From: Thalassoglobus polymorphus
GTDB taxonomy: Bacteria > Planctomycetota > Planctomycetia > Planctomycetales > Planctomycetaceae
Assembly (NCBI RefSeq): GCF_007744255.1
Contig: NZ_CP036267.1
Location: 4,444,001 to 4,508,000, forward strand
DNA length: 64,000 nucleotides
Direction: 5' to 3'
The notes beneath the pieces were generated by a model. It saw only the letters and a program-made list of their open reading frames with translations, was not told the DNA's origin and did not search any database. Below, piece after piece: positions 45,244 to 54,469 of the stretch (position 1 is its first letter; the number at the start of each line of letters is the position of its first letter). The position numbers and the translations under genes are program-made.

Positions 45244-47616
45244 CTAATCTAGACCTGCTCGGCGGCGAAATATCCATTCTATGGACATCGCAATGATGAA
45301 CACGATCAAGATTTCTGAGCGGTTCCAAAGTGGAATCAATCTTGTTTCGGAATATCCGGTAAGCTTCCGTTCGGGGAGTTGTTCGAGGATTGAATCAATT
45401 TCCCACGGATACAAAAAAGCCCCATTCGTCGATTCCGACAACGAGCGCAAGAGACTCTCGTTCATCGGAATGTATTCCTCCTCCGGGTCGGAATCGAGGA
45501 CGCGAAAACGGGTGCGAATTGTGCCAACACCTTCTTCTCTGGAATCAAAAGAGACCGAATACTCCCCCGGATCGAGCTTCTCGATCGTGCTCGCAAACCC
45601 ATCAAAAGGTAGCTGGGTTCTTTTCAGCGTCATGCTTTGAGCACTCTCTGAATCGGCTTTCAGTTCAACGATCACTGAATCAAGAGTTTGATACTTCGCC
45701 TTTCGATCAAGCAGTCGGACTTGAATTGATTCGTAAGGCCGGTACTCGTCTTGATCGGTCAAAAGTTCGAGAGGCGGAAGCTGATCCAGCAATTTTCGGC
45801 GACACAGATTGCGAATCATTTGAGCCCAGACCTTTCGATAAAACTCCCCGTTCGCGACCGGTCTCCACCTCCAACTGTCATCAAAGAGATGCTGGAGAAT
45901 GACTCCTTTTCCGTATCGCATCGAGAGAATCAAAGGGAGCATCTGACCTGCTTGCGCGGAATTGACTCCTTGCAATAACGGGATCGCAGCGGGCTTAGCA
46001 GAGTACATTTTGAACTCAGGATAGATGAGTGGAAGTTGACCAAGTTGATCCGGATCGGTCCCCACAGGCAAAACTCCCTGAGCTTTTCCTTCAGCGGTGA
46101 CGATGATTTGCATCGGCTTTCTCTCCGACGCTTCGCCCGATTGCTCGACAGCTGGGTGCATTTCAGCCAACCCCGATGACATGTCTAACGAACCGAGAGA
46201 TGTCGCCGCAGAGAGAAGTAAAAGCCCTCCACCTTGCTCCTGAACAAATCGTTGAAGTTCCTCGACAAAGGTCGAGTCAAGGAATTTGAAATCGACATCA
46301 CCAAGAATGACAGCATCAATTGCCGCCAATGATTTCGGCAAGCGGTTCAACGCAGTTCGGTCTTCAACAGCGAAAGCTGGATCACTTTCAAACAGGAATG
46401 TTTGAACTGCAAGATGTGGGTCCCTTTCCAATGTCGCTTTTAAGTGTCGGTACTCCCACCGAGGACTTCGGTCAATCAGAAGAACATTGAGAGCGGATTC
46501 GCGCCCCCAAACCCGGAGTCGCTGCAGGTTGTCCTTAAGATTTGTCTCTCCTGCCAAGGGGACGACTTCAATCTCGAAATCATTTCTCCCAGCAGCAAGA
46601 TCAGGCAGGACCATTGGAACACTCTCCGTAATTCCTTGACGAAGTCCTTCGATGGTCACGCTGAAAACTTCGGAATCCTGAAGAATGTTTCGAATTCGAA
46701 TTGTCACCGGAACCTTCACGTCTTGATTCGCTTCCAATGAAACTGTCAGTGGATGATCTTCCCCTGCAAAACCGACGGGCTCAAGGTCCGTTCTCGTGAT
46801 AGCCAGGTCGCCCGTACTGCGACGACTTCCAATGCCCACCGCATAAACAGGAATTCGAAGTCGGCTGAAAGTCTTTTCCGTTTTCACCAAAGCCGACGAA
46901 CTATGTGCTGTCGGATTTCCATCAGAGAGCAATACGATCGCTGCTGAAGGGCGGTCGCGTTGGATTCGTGCCAACTCGTCCAGCGTTTGGACAAAGTCCG
47001 TTGTTGCCCCCGTTGCTCTGAATTTCGAAAGTCGTTCCGGCACCGATTTAAAAAGTAATTCCCTTTGGGCAACCGGAATTGGTCCCTTCCCCTGATGCAG
47101 ATGAAGACGTGAGTCGAAAGTGAGTAGTTCTAATTCATACCGACTGATTGCCCGATCCAACCAGCTGTTCGAGTTCTTCGTCAGAAAGTCTTTTAGAATT
47201 TCGATGCGAGGTCGATTCGGTCGTGAGACGCCGATGCTTTGCAGCTTCTTCAGATCTTCCGCAGAATATCGATCTGTGAGCGACATGCTGCCAGAGGTAT
47301 CTACCAAAAGAGTCAATTTCGGCTGTCCGTATGCCACGGTTTTCAGACGAACTTGCAGAATGAGCAATGCCACCAGAAAGATGATCAGAAGCCGATTCGA
47401 AAAGAGAAAAACTCGAACGAGTCGAGATTGGTGCCGGGCCATGACGTTGACCAGCCAAATTCCGACCCACAGCAGACAGGCTGCAAGAATCAGCACATGT
47501 GCTGTTTGCCAGTTCCAGGCCGCTTCCAACCTCCAAAGACGTTGAATCCCGCCCTCTTCCCCATTCACGGGGAGGTCGAAGTACCAAGTCAAAAAAGAGT
47601 CAAAAGGTCTGCTCAC
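45244..47616 (-). CDS. VWA domain membrane protein with GATase-like region (BatA-like)
   Basis: 790 residues. Two N-terminal helices (about 41-58 and 70-88), then a von Willebrand A domain with an intact MIDAS, D106-T-S-G-S110, and the later LLSDGNPTAHSS. Then beta-sandwich segments (LTVSLEANQDVKVPVTIRIR), a Rossmann/glutamine-amidotransferase-like region (LLIDRSPRWEYRHLKATL, EQGGGLLLLSAA) without the catalytic cysteine, and a last helix near the C-terminus (RSEILIVFIIAMSIEWIFRRR). This is the common planctomycete BatA-like arrangement. It lies 299 bp upstream of the DUF4175-like gene on the same strand; the two probably act together at the membrane. No MoxR is adjacent. Confidence 0.9.
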   Translation of the reverse strand: MSRPFDSFLTWYFDLPVNGEEGGIQRLWRLEAAWNWQTAHVLILAACLLWVGIWLVNVMARHQSRLVRVFLFSNRLLIIFLVALLILQVRLKTVAYGQPKLTLLVDTSGSMSLTDRYSAEDLKKLQSIGVSRPNRPRIEILKDFLTKNSNSWLDRAISRYELELLTFDSRLHLHQGKGPIPVAQRELLFKSVPERLSKFRATGATTDFVQTLDELARIQRDRPSAAIVLLSDGNPTAHSSSALVKTEKTFSRLRIPVYAVGIGSRRSTGDLAITRTDLEPVGFAGEDHPLTVSLEANQDVKVPVTIRIRNILQDSEVFSVTIEGLRQGITESVPMVLPDLAAGRNDFEIEVVPLAGETNLKDNLQRLRVWGRESALNVLLIDRSPRWEYRHLKATLERDPHLAVQTFLFESDPAFAVEDRTALNRLPKSLAAIDAVILGDVDFKFLDSTFVEELQRFVQEQGGGLLLLSAATSLGSLDMSSGLAEMHPAVEQSGEASERKPMQIIVTAEGKAQGVLPVGTDPDQLGQLPLIYPEFKMYSAKPAAIPLLQGVNSAQAGQMLPLILSMRYGKGVILQHLFDDSWRWRPVANGEFYRKVWAQMIRNLCRRKLLDQLPPLELLTDQDEYRPYESIQVRLLDRKAKYQTLDSVIVELKADSESAQSMTLKRTQLPFDGFASTIEKLDPGEYSVSFDSREEGVGTIRTRFRVLDSDPEEEYIPMNESLLRSLSESTNGAFLYPWEIDSILEQLPERKLTGYSETRLIPLWNRSEILIVFIIAMSIEWIFRRRAGLD

Positions 47617-47788
47617 AACTGCAGATTACACTAGAGCAACGGTTGGAAACCACTCTCCCCGCACGGTCTTTGCGATCAACTGCCAAAGTCAGGGACTCTC
47701 TGAGCCTGTCGATCTATGGGGTGAGAGAAAACACCGTACCAAAAGCAGAATTCGTTGCCACTCAGATGAATGACAACGAATTCAAAAT

Positions 47789-47822
47789 TTCAGAGCAGTT
47801 TGCTCTAACAAAATGCTGTTCG
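47789..47822 (-). repeat. Dispersed repeat, truncated copy G
   Basis: On the minus strand: CCGAACAGCATTTTG, then TTAGAGCAAACTGCTCTG. This joins the central GAACAGCATTTT of the repeat directly to its terminal palindrome (AGAGCA-AAC-TGCTCT), as if the intervening 35 bp were deleted. It begins 3 bp after the stop codon (47825-47827) of the adjacent secreted-protein gene. Confidence 0.5.
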
Positions 47823-47824
47823 GT

Positions 47825-48877
47825 TTACGGGATCAAGAAAATCAATCCGGTATAGACTCCGGCAGCGGTTGCGGCCGCCTTCTTGTTGAACGGGATACGA
47901 TAACGCAGATGCGGTGGGCAATCACCAGGACGGTAGTTCCCAAGAGCATATTGCTCAGAGTCGATAGGATTGAGGGCCATCTGGTACGGAAGGCCGACCA
48001 CTTGGAGTCCGAATTTTGAGACCGACACAAATGGTTGTGCGAAAGGGTAAGTGTGCCCGTATCGCTCCAGAGAGACGTCTTCAAAATAAAGAGGATCGTG
48101 CGTAAGGTTAGACGCCATCCAGTGGTAATACGTCGGTGGGAAGTTCTTCTCCAACTCTCCCGAATGCGGCAAGTTCAGATAAGTTGGCTCAGTCCTCTCC
48201 TGTCCACTGGTAAAGCCAGCTTGCTCTCCGATCACTTTCTCTGGCCTGTAGTCGTAAAACGGCTGAATATCAGAAATGTTTCTGAGAACAGGCTTTCTTG
48301 GCTCAGACTCAGACTCAGGCGCTGGAGGCAAAACTGCATCTCGCTGGACGAACCTTGGCAATCCGGCATCCTGTGATCCTGGAACCACGACTTCGCTTGG
48401 CGCAAGGCTCTCGCCTTCGTTCCCTTTTTCGGAAATCAATCCATATGGATCTGGTACAAGTAAAGATCGAGCAGGTGACGTCAAATCACTCGTAGATTCT
48501 CCCGGAAACGGTTTCGCACTCATACGAACCGGAGCCTGATCCTCAAGTCGTTCAGCGGAGAATTGCTCTGCGGGTGGATCGAGTAACGGAATCGTTGCCT
48601 CAAACACTCCCCCTTCATCGAGGAGTGTTGTGTCCAACATCGGAGATTCCTGTTCAGCTTGCTGAAACGGCAGAACTGACGACGGAGTTAATACGGGAGT
48701 CTCCTCACGGATCTGCTGCGCAGCTCCCTGTTTCTCACCTGGAATCCATTGATCACGCGCTTGTTGCCAGCGCGCATCTGCAGATCTTTTGTTCAATCTC
48801 TCAAGTGGCGAATCGTCCGCAACGATCGATGAAACCAAGACGGTCCCAAACGCGATCGTCGCAGCGGCGCGTCCCAT
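47825..48877 (-). CDS. Secreted planctomycete protein of unknown function
   Basis: 350 residues from the ATG at 48877, which gives a signal-like opener (MGRAAATIAFGTVLVSSIVA). A longer frame starting at 48988 would overlap the IMP dehydrogenase gene by 68 bp, so I prefer the later start. The middle is low complexity, with Pro/Glu/Ser/Gln and charged stretches. The last 150 residues look conserved: YYHWMASNLTHDPLYFEDV, LERYGHTYPFAQP and QYALGNYRPGDCPPHLRY, ending with a hydrophobic AAATAAGVYTGLIFLIP. No domain recognised. It is the last gene after ribE, rsmA and guaB on the same strand. Copy G of the repeat follows the stop. Confidence 0.78.
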   Translation of the reverse strand: MGRAAATIAFGTVLVSSIVADDSPLERLNKRSADARWQQARDQWIPGEKQGAAQQIREETPVLTPSSVLPFQQAEQESPMLDTTLLDEGGVFEATIPLLDPPAEQFSAERLEDQAPVRMSAKPFPGESTSDLTSPARSLLVPDPYGLISEKGNEGESLAPSEVVVPGSQDAGLPRFVQRDAVLPPAPESESEPRKPVLRNISDIQPFYDYRPEKVIGEQAGFTSGQERTEPTYLNLPHSGELEKNFPPTYYHWMASNLTHDPLYFEDVSLERYGHTYPFAQPFVSVSKFGLQVVGLPYQMALNPIDSEQYALGNYRPGDCPPHLRYRIPFNKKAAATAAGVYTGLIFLIP

Positions 48878-48920
48878 TGTCTTTAAAGAGAACGAATGAA
48901 TTCCCAACCCCTTCGAGCGC

Positions 48921-50411
48921 TCAAGTAAGCTCGCCAGAAGAGTGTTCGGTTGAATAGTTTGGTGCTTCTTGCGTGATGGCAATGTCATGCGGATGGTTCT
49001 CCCTCACCGTTGCCGCCGACACTCGCAGGAATCGAGCCTCTGTCCGAAGATCATTGATCGATCGGACCCCGAGATATCCCATCCCGGCACGTAGCCCTCC
49101 TACGAGCTGATATAACAAGCTGCTGAGAGGTCCCTTGTAAGGTACGCGTCCCTCAACACCTTCTGGTACTAATTTCGGCGTTCCACGGCCCTCTTCTTCA
49201 CTCAAGCTTTGCCGATATCGCTCACTACTGCCATTTACCATGGCCCCCAACGATCCCATGCCACGGTATCTCTTGAATCGTCTTCCCTGATAAAGAATCA
49301 GTTCGCCCGGGCTTTCATCCAGCCCTGCAAGGAGCCCACCCAACATCACTGTAAACCCTCCAGCAGCAAGGGCTTTTGTGATATCTCCACTGTAGCGAAC
49401 GCCACCATCAGCGATCAGAGGAACATCGGTTCCAGCGACCGCTTTCGCAGCTCCCGAGACAGCCGTCAGTTGTGGAACACCAACTCCAGAAATCACTCGT
49501 GTTGTACAAATTGAACCGGGTCCAATTCCAACTTTAATTCCGTCCGCTCCGGCATCGAGCAAGGCTTTGGCACCCTCATATGTGGCGATATTTCCTGCGA
49601 TGACATCAATCTCCCAGCGAGATTTGATGCTTCTCACGGTATCGATGACATTTTTCGAGTGCCCATGAGCACTGTCGACGACGAGAACATCGACTCCGGA
49701 ATTGATCAGTTGTTCGGCTCGCTCTTCATCAAAAACGCCAACCGCTGCTCCGACGCGAAGCCTTCCACGGGAATCTTTGTTCGCTCGTGGGAAACGCAGA
49801 TTTTTATCGATGTCCTTAATAGTGATCAGCCCCTTGAGATGGAATTGATCGTCAACAAGTAGAAGTTTCTCGACTTTGTTCTCGCGAAGAATTCGTTCGG
49901 CACTCTTTAAGTCCGTATCTTCACGGGCGGTCACGAGATTTTCCTTCGTCATCACTTCTGAGATCGGAGTCTCACCCGATTCCAGAAAACGTAAATCCCG
50001 ACGAGTCAAAATTCCTTTGAGCTTCCCCGAGTCGTCCGTGATCGGCACTCCGCCAATGTTGCGAGAGTCCATCAATTCCACTGCTTCGGCGACTCGCATT
50101 GATGGAGGTAAAGTGACCGGATCAACGATCACTCCATGCTCACTTCGTTTCACACGATCGACTTCCATCGCCTGTTGCTCAACCGGAAGGTTCTTGTGAA
50201 TGATGCCGATTCCACCTTCTTGAGCCATGGCAATCGCCATATCACTTTCGGTGACAGTATCCATCGGGCTGGACACAATCGGCATGCTCACAGAGATGTT
50301 CCGAGTCAGTTTCGAAGAAACATCAACCTCTCCTGGCATCAGTTCGCTATATGCTGGAACCAGTAAGACATCGTCAAAGGTCACGCCAGTTTCAAGGATT
50401 CGATCTTGCAT
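48921..50411 (-). CDS. guaB: Inosine-5'-monophosphate dehydrogenase
   Basis: 496-residue IMPDH converting IMP to XMP, the committed step to [17 protein letters not shown] opens the barrel; two CBS domains occupy about 95-205 ([39 protein letters not shown]). The phosphate loop and catalytic cysteine are in [12 protein letters not shown] (Cys near 302), the NAD side has [10 protein letters not shown], and the flap has [13 protein letters not shown]. The usual C-terminal [14 protein letters not shown] is followed by about 10 extra residues. Cytoplasmic tetramer. On the same strand as rsmA, 223 bp apart. Confidence 0.97.
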   Translation of the reverse strand: MQDRILETGVTFDDVLLVPAYSELMPGEVDVSSKLTRNISVSMPIVSSPMDTVTESDMAIAMAQEGGIGIIHKNLPVEQQAMEVDRVKRSEHGVIVDPVTLPPSMRVAEAVELMDSRNIGGVPITDDSGKLKGILTRRDLRFLESGETPISEVMTKENLVTAREDTDLKSAERILRENKVEKLLLVDDQFHLKGLITIKDIDKNLRFPRANKDSRGRLRVGAAVGVFDEERAEQLINSGVDVLVVDSAHGHSKNVIDTVRSIKSRWEIDVIAGNIATYEGAKALLDAGADGIKVGIGPGSICTTRVISGVGVPQLTAVSGAAKAVAGTDVPLIADGGVRYSGDITKALAAGGFTVMLGGLLAGLDESPGELILYQGRRFKRYRGMGSLGAMVNGSSERYRQSLSEEEGRGTPKLVPEGVEGRVPYKGPLSSLLYQLVGGLRAGMGYLGVRSINDLRTEARFLRVSAATVRENHPHDIAITQEAPNYSTEHSSGELT

Positions 50412-50634
50412 AAGTTGGTCCCCCCGACCACTTTTGAGTTCATTGTTGTGAGGTGAGTCTGACAGCGAGTGTCAAAAACAGCTGATTGCGTTCGGTAACG
50501 AAAAGTCGAATGTGAACGGTGATCGCTGTTTATATTCTTTGTCCGAAAACCGTCACCAGACAAGGACTTCTCAGTCTTTGAGAGATGAAATCGAGGCTTT
50601 CGGAGCGATTTTCTTCGAGGCTGACTGGTAGCTG

Positions 50635-51564
50635 CTATTGCTCATCAAGAGCAGCTACTGCCGCAATTTTGTCTTGAAATCGAGTTGCCATTTCGACAAT
50701 TGTGGGAGTCTTGAGTTGTTCAGCCCGAACGTTGTGTTCAATCTCCATCTCAGCGAGAACCTCGTCGACTTGTGGCTTTGTCAGTTCTTTTCGAAACATC
50801 CCGACGAGCACGCTGCGTATAAATTTCCGTCGATAACCAAACAGGCGGCGAGCAAAACTGTGGAAGAATGCTCGGTCTTTGATCTTTTCTCGCTTCTCCG
50901 CATTGGGAGTGATCAACATGATGGCTGAGTCGACCTTTGGTCGTGGCCAGAAGACTGTTGGTCCAAGCTGCTTGATCATCTCGACATCACATTGCGACTG
51001 AAGCCAAACCGATAATGCGCCATAGTGAGACTGGCGCTCACGGGCTTGCATTCGCAATCCGAGTTCGTACTGAATCGTAACGACCATCCGAATCCAGGGA
51101 AGTTCGGTCGCAACCAGATTCGAAACGACAGGAGTGGCGATGCTGTAAGGCAGGTTCGCAATCAGCTTGAGCCGTCTATTTGGCGAAACGGCAAGTTGTT
51201 TCTCAATTTCATCCAGAACGAGAGGTGAAAAGTGATTCTTATTCTTGAGTGCATCTGTGAGCAAAAGTGTGACGTTGTCATATGGGGCGATGGCGTGAGT
51301 CGCCAGTGAATGCATATCACGATCCACTTCGACCGAAATGACATGCCCCGCTTCGCGCGCCATAAAGGTTGTCATTCCCCCAGTACCAGCACCAATTTCC
51401 AGAACGACATCATCACGGGTCAGTTCAGCAGACCGCACGACATATTCAACAATGTTTATGTCGATTAGAAAATTTTGCCCAAGATGGGTTCGTGGATGAA
51501 ACCCATGCTCTTTGAATTTCCGCATCAAATGAGATCGTGTTTGTCTTTCTTGAGCTTCGGACAT
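50635..51564 (-). CDS. rsmA: 16S rRNA dimethyladenosine transferase RsmA (KsgA)
   Basis: 309 residues. It dimethylates two adenosines in the 3'-terminal hairpin of 16S rRNA using SAM. Motifs: RTHLGQNFLIDINIVEYVV, VLEIGAGTGGMTTFMA (SAM motif I) and LIANLPYSIATPV, whose NLPY is the catalytic motif IV. A C-terminal four-helix domain with RRKFIRSVL completes the family length, with an extended tail. It begins 1 bp after the riboflavin synthase stop (TGA-T-ATG), implying translational coupling with ribE. Confidence 0.96.
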   Translation of the reverse strand: MSEAQERQTRSHLMRKFKEHGFHPRTHLGQNFLIDINIVEYVVRSAELTRDDVVLEIGAGTGGMTTFMAREAGHVISVEVDRDMHSLATHAIAPYDNVTLLLTDALKNKNHFSPLVLDEIEKQLAVSPNRRLKLIANLPYSIATPVVSNLVATELPWIRMVVTIQYELGLRMQARERQSHYGALSVWLQSQCDVEMIKQLGPTVFWPRPKVDSAIMLITPNAEKREKIKDRAFFHSFARRLFGYRRKFIRSVLVGMFRKELTKPQVDEVLAEMEIEHNVRAEQLKTPTIVEMATRFQDKIAAVAALDEQ

Positions 51565-51565
51565 A

Positions 51566-52201
51566 TCAGTTTGCGGAGTCCTTTTCAGTGATTCCTGTCA
51601 ACATTTTTTCCATGTACTTCCCGATGATGTCAGTCTCGATATTGACTGTTTCCCCCACGGAACGATTTCCAAGAGTCGTCACTTCGAGAGTGTGAGGAAT
51701 GAGAGCGACACTAAATCTCTCCGCTTCCACATTGACTAACGTCAGCGATACACCATCAACGGTAACTGATCCTTTAGGAACCATTTGACGAGTCAGAGCT
51801 GCAGGAACTTTGAACCAGATATTCGTCCATTCCCCTTCAGTCTCAACGGCATCAACGTGCCCGATTGCGTCAACATGCCCCTGAACAAAGTGCCCCCCCA
51901 TCCGGTCAGTCGGTCGAAGAGATCGTTCAAGATTCACAGCCGTCCCCGGTTTGAATGTCCCGAGATTTGTTTTCGAGAGCGTTTCCGAGCCAGCCTGAAA
52001 AACCCACAAGCTTTGATCGGCTTGAGGCTGCTCAATACGAATGACTGTCAAACAACAACCGTTGATGGCGATACTATCACCAATTTTTGTCGACTCGATT
52101 TCGTCGAGATGGCCCGATGGATTAATGGCAATATCCACACCGGGGCCATTTTCTATCACCGATTCAACAGTTGCCAAACCTTCAACTAATCCAGTAAACA
52201 T
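51566..52201 (-). CDS. ribE: Riboflavin synthase, alpha subunit type
   Basis: 211 residues made of two lumazine-binding repeats. It catalyses the dismutation of two 6,7-dimethyl-8-ribityllumazine into riboflavin. The first repeat opens with MFTGLVEGLATVE and has IAINGCCLTVI and LERSLRPTDRMGGHFVQGHVD; the second has VTVDGVSLTLVNVEAERF and IPHTLEVTTLG. Length matches the family. It is the first gene of the ribE-rsmA unit; no FMN riboswitch was recognised in the 505-bp upstream space. No other riboflavin gene in the window. Confidence 0.95.
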   Translation of the reverse strand: MFTGLVEGLATVESVIENGPGVDIAINPSGHLDEIESTKIGDSIAINGCCLTVIRIEQPQADQSLWVFQAGSETLSKTNLGTFKPGTAVNLERSLRPTDRMGGHFVQGHVDAIGHVDAVETEGEWTNIWFKVPAALTRQMVPKGSVTVDGVSLTLVNVEAERFSVALIPHTLEVTTLGNRSVGETVNIETDIIGKYMEKMLTGITEKDSAN

Positions 52202-52706
52202 AATTCCTGATGCGGCTTATTCGCCGTGCTCCCAAGGGTTGTGTCGATCCGAAAAGCGAGTCAATCACGAGCTCTACAGCCTAATCCGTTGTACTCAAAC
52301 ACTTTCGTATTTCTCCTGTCCGCAAGAGTGCATATCATGTGACGAATCACTCAAATCCACGAGACAGAAGACGTACGACTTTTTCAATAATGACTTAGGC
52401 CTGTATAAGCACACAGCCCGAAGCGAATTCCGCGTTGAGCGAAATTTGCTTCGGGCTGATGAATGTCAATAATGAACCGTTCCATTGAACAATTATGACA
52501 ACCCCAGACAAAATTGTCCAATCAGTCAATTTTGAACCGCCCAATTGCAACCAAAGCGGAGAGCGACAGGTAGTTTCTCCTGACGACAAGAATATTGAAT
52601 GCCGCTGCGTGATGATCGCATGAATTTCCAGTGATTTTTCACGACCGAAAGATCGAACGCAGCCGTTTACGTAAACCACCACCTCTTCAGAGAGTGAATA
52701 ACATTT
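52202..52706. other. Divergent intergenic region with long inverted repeat
   Basis: 505 bp between riboflavin synthase (minus) and the secreted protein (plus), expected to hold both promoters. No gene or riboswitch recognised. The main structure is the 11-bp inverted repeat at 52414-52458. The stretch after it is AT-rich with loose repeats of CCGTTCCATTG/CCGCCCAATTG type, presumably near the plus-strand promoter. Confidence 0.4.
52414..52458. other. Perfect 11-bp inverted repeat with 23-nt loop
   Basis: CAGCCCGAAGC (52414-52424) pairs with GCTTCGGGCTG (52448-52458). It lies about 210 bp upstream of the ribE start and 250 bp upstream of the secreted-protein start, in a space between divergent genes, where a terminator is not expected. 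No U-tract follows in either direction. It could be a small RNA, a leader structure or a protein-binding site. Confidence 0.55.
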
Positions 52707-54353
52707 ATGGTTGGGACATCGAAGCCTTCATTTTTCTCCTACCTGGGAATCTGGACGCTCCTGCTGATTTTGCAGTGCGATCTCTCCAGATCCTCCGCGC
52801 TGGGGGCAGATTCTGCGTACATGGATCAACCGCTGGCGATTGTTGCTGTCTCTGGACTCGAAAGAGTCGAGAAAGACCTCATCCACTTGGGAGAAGTCAG
52901 CGGAAACAAGAAACCAGCTCAACAGTTTCAACTCTTACAAAAAAAACTTCAGCAGTTTCCAGGAATTGATCGTCAGCGACCAGTCGGCGGGATGCTGGTC
53001 CTGCACCGCGAGAAACTCGAACTCCCCACCTTCCTCGTAATGCTCCCTGTTACCGATGGTGAAAAATTCGTTACCGCATTCAAAAAGAAAATCCCTGTCG
53101 TCCAGACAATCAAAAAGGGAAACTGGAAAATCAACATTCCCAACATGCCGCTCTACGCCAACCTGCGGGACAAGTACCTGCTCATTGCTCAAAGGCGCAA
53201 CACACATCAACACGTCACCAGCGAGATGCTCAAATCACTGGAGACACAAACCCGCCAGAATGATGTTTCAATTTCTCTGTTACAGGCCGGAATCTCTGCG
53301 CCGCTGCGAGACCGGATCGTTGAAGGTTTTCAGATTGAACTCAACAAAGAGCTCGAACAAAAACCAAACGAAAAAGATGAAGAATACGCACTTCGAAAAG
53401 AGTTAATCGAGTTGATTCGCCTAACCGGTCTCCAACTCTTCACGAAGATGGAAAAAATCTCAGCCACTCTTCAAATCGAGTCAGACATCCAACTGAACGC
53501 CGAACTCAAAGTCGTCCAAGAGAGCGACCTGTCCGATGTGCTGGCAAGTCTTCCACTCGCAGAAAAGAGAGTTCCTGGAGTCACCACAGAATCGCGACCT
53601 GTGAGAATTCAGTTCTCATTGAACGTCCCGCAACCGTTTCAATTATTTGCCTTGAACATCCTGAAACAGGTGCGAGAAGATGTCCGTCGTGATCTCAGCC
53701 CGCATCTTGCAGAAGCAGACCGCATGCCTGTCCGAGGTGCCTTCGATGCCATTCAGCAATCGATTGATGATGGAAAACTCGATGGGTTAATTGAGTTTCA
53801 GGAGATCGAAGAAACGCGCATGGTCCTCATTGGCGGGCTCAGAATTCTGGGTGACAGCTTGATGGCAACCTCTCTGGAAACCATTCTGCCGTATGCCCGC
53901 GACTCTAAAGACATCACCGAAGTGGAGATGAACGTCATTAATAACGAGCACCTGAAACTGCACCGCCTGAAAGGGAAAGAGCCTCGCGACGAAGACCGGC
54001 GACTCTACGGTGATGAGCTTTCACTCTTTGTCGGGACAGGAGCAAATTCGCTTTGGCTCTCCGTTGGCGGCGAGAAAACCCCCGAACTGATCTCTAATCT
54101 GAGCAGCCACGAGACGAAACCGGTCGAATCAATCGTTCAGATTGATTTTTCACTCGATCCCTGGCTTCGACTTGGTGAAAAACATCAGCAAGATCTTGAG
54201 AAAGTGAAACGCTTCCGACAAGCCTTTCCAGATGACCAAAACGATCAGGTTCATATCAACATCAAAAGTAGTGCATCAGGCTTAAATGCAACTCTTCACG
54301 CAGAGTCGGGCTATCTGAAACTATTGGGAATCGCCATGGAGAAAAGCCCGTAG
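52707..54353 (+). CDS. Secreted planctomycete protein of unknown function
   Basis: 548 residues with a signal peptide (LGIWTLLLILQCDLSRSSALGA). No family is recognised. The rest is alternating helix and strand, mostly polar: MDQPLAIVAVSGLERVEKD at the mature N-terminus, a KLQQFPGIDRQRPVGGMLV segment, a charged region near 220-250, RVPGVTTESRPVRIQFSLNV near 290 and the repeated-looking ALNILKQVREDVRRDLSPHL. Similar secreted proteins of about 550 residues are common in this phylum. Single gene on the plus strand; a 12-bp tandem repeat begins 18 bp after the stop. Confidence 0.8.
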   Translation: MVGTSKPSFFSYLGIWTLLLILQCDLSRSSALGADSAYMDQPLAIVAVSGLERVEKDLIHLGEVSGNKKPAQQFQLLQKKLQQFPGIDRQRPVGGMLVLHREKLELPTFLVMLPVTDGEKFVTAFKKKIPVVQTIKKGNWKINIPNMPLYANLRDKYLLIAQRRNTHQHVTSEMLKSLETQTRQNDVSISLLQAGISAPLRDRIVEGFQIELNKELEQKPNEKDEEYALRKELIELIRLTGLQLFTKMEKISATLQIESDIQLNAELKVVQESDLSDVLASLPLAEKRVPGVTTESRPVRIQFSLNVPQPFQLFALNILKQVREDVRRDLSPHLAEADRMPVRGAFDAIQQSIDDGKLDGLIEFQEIEETRMVLIGGLRILGDSLMATSLETILPYARDSKDITEVEMNVINNEHLKLHRLKGKEPRDEDRRLYGDELSLFVGTGANSLWLSVGGEKTPELISNLSSHETKPVESIVQIDFSLDPWLRLGEKHQQDLEKVKRFRQAFPDDQNDQVHINIKSSASGLNATLHAESGYLKLLGIAMEKSP

Positions 54354-54370
54354 AAGAAAAACAGGCTGCC

Positions 54371-54406
54371 CAGTAGCGAATTCAGTAGCGAACCCAGCAG
54401 CGAATC
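54371..54406. repeat. Three-unit 12-bp tandem repeat
   Basis: CAGTAGCGAATT, CAGTAGCGAACC and CAGCAGCGAATC in direct succession, located between the convergent stops of the secreted protein and the cysteine desulfurase. No function is evident. Confidence 0.75.
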
Positions 54407-54469
54407 GGTAAAGCTGCTTGTTCCTATCGTGTCCGTGTGAGCCCGCGAGCAACAGGTGCTTTGCCTGCA

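Noticed and set aside
52395-52682. Minus-strand frame of 95 codons upstream of ribE
   Set aside because: It runs through the inverted repeat and has no family or start signal.
52202-52706. FMN riboswitch before riboflavin synthase
   Set aside because: The conserved RFN element sequence blocks were not seen; the inverted repeat does not match its stems.
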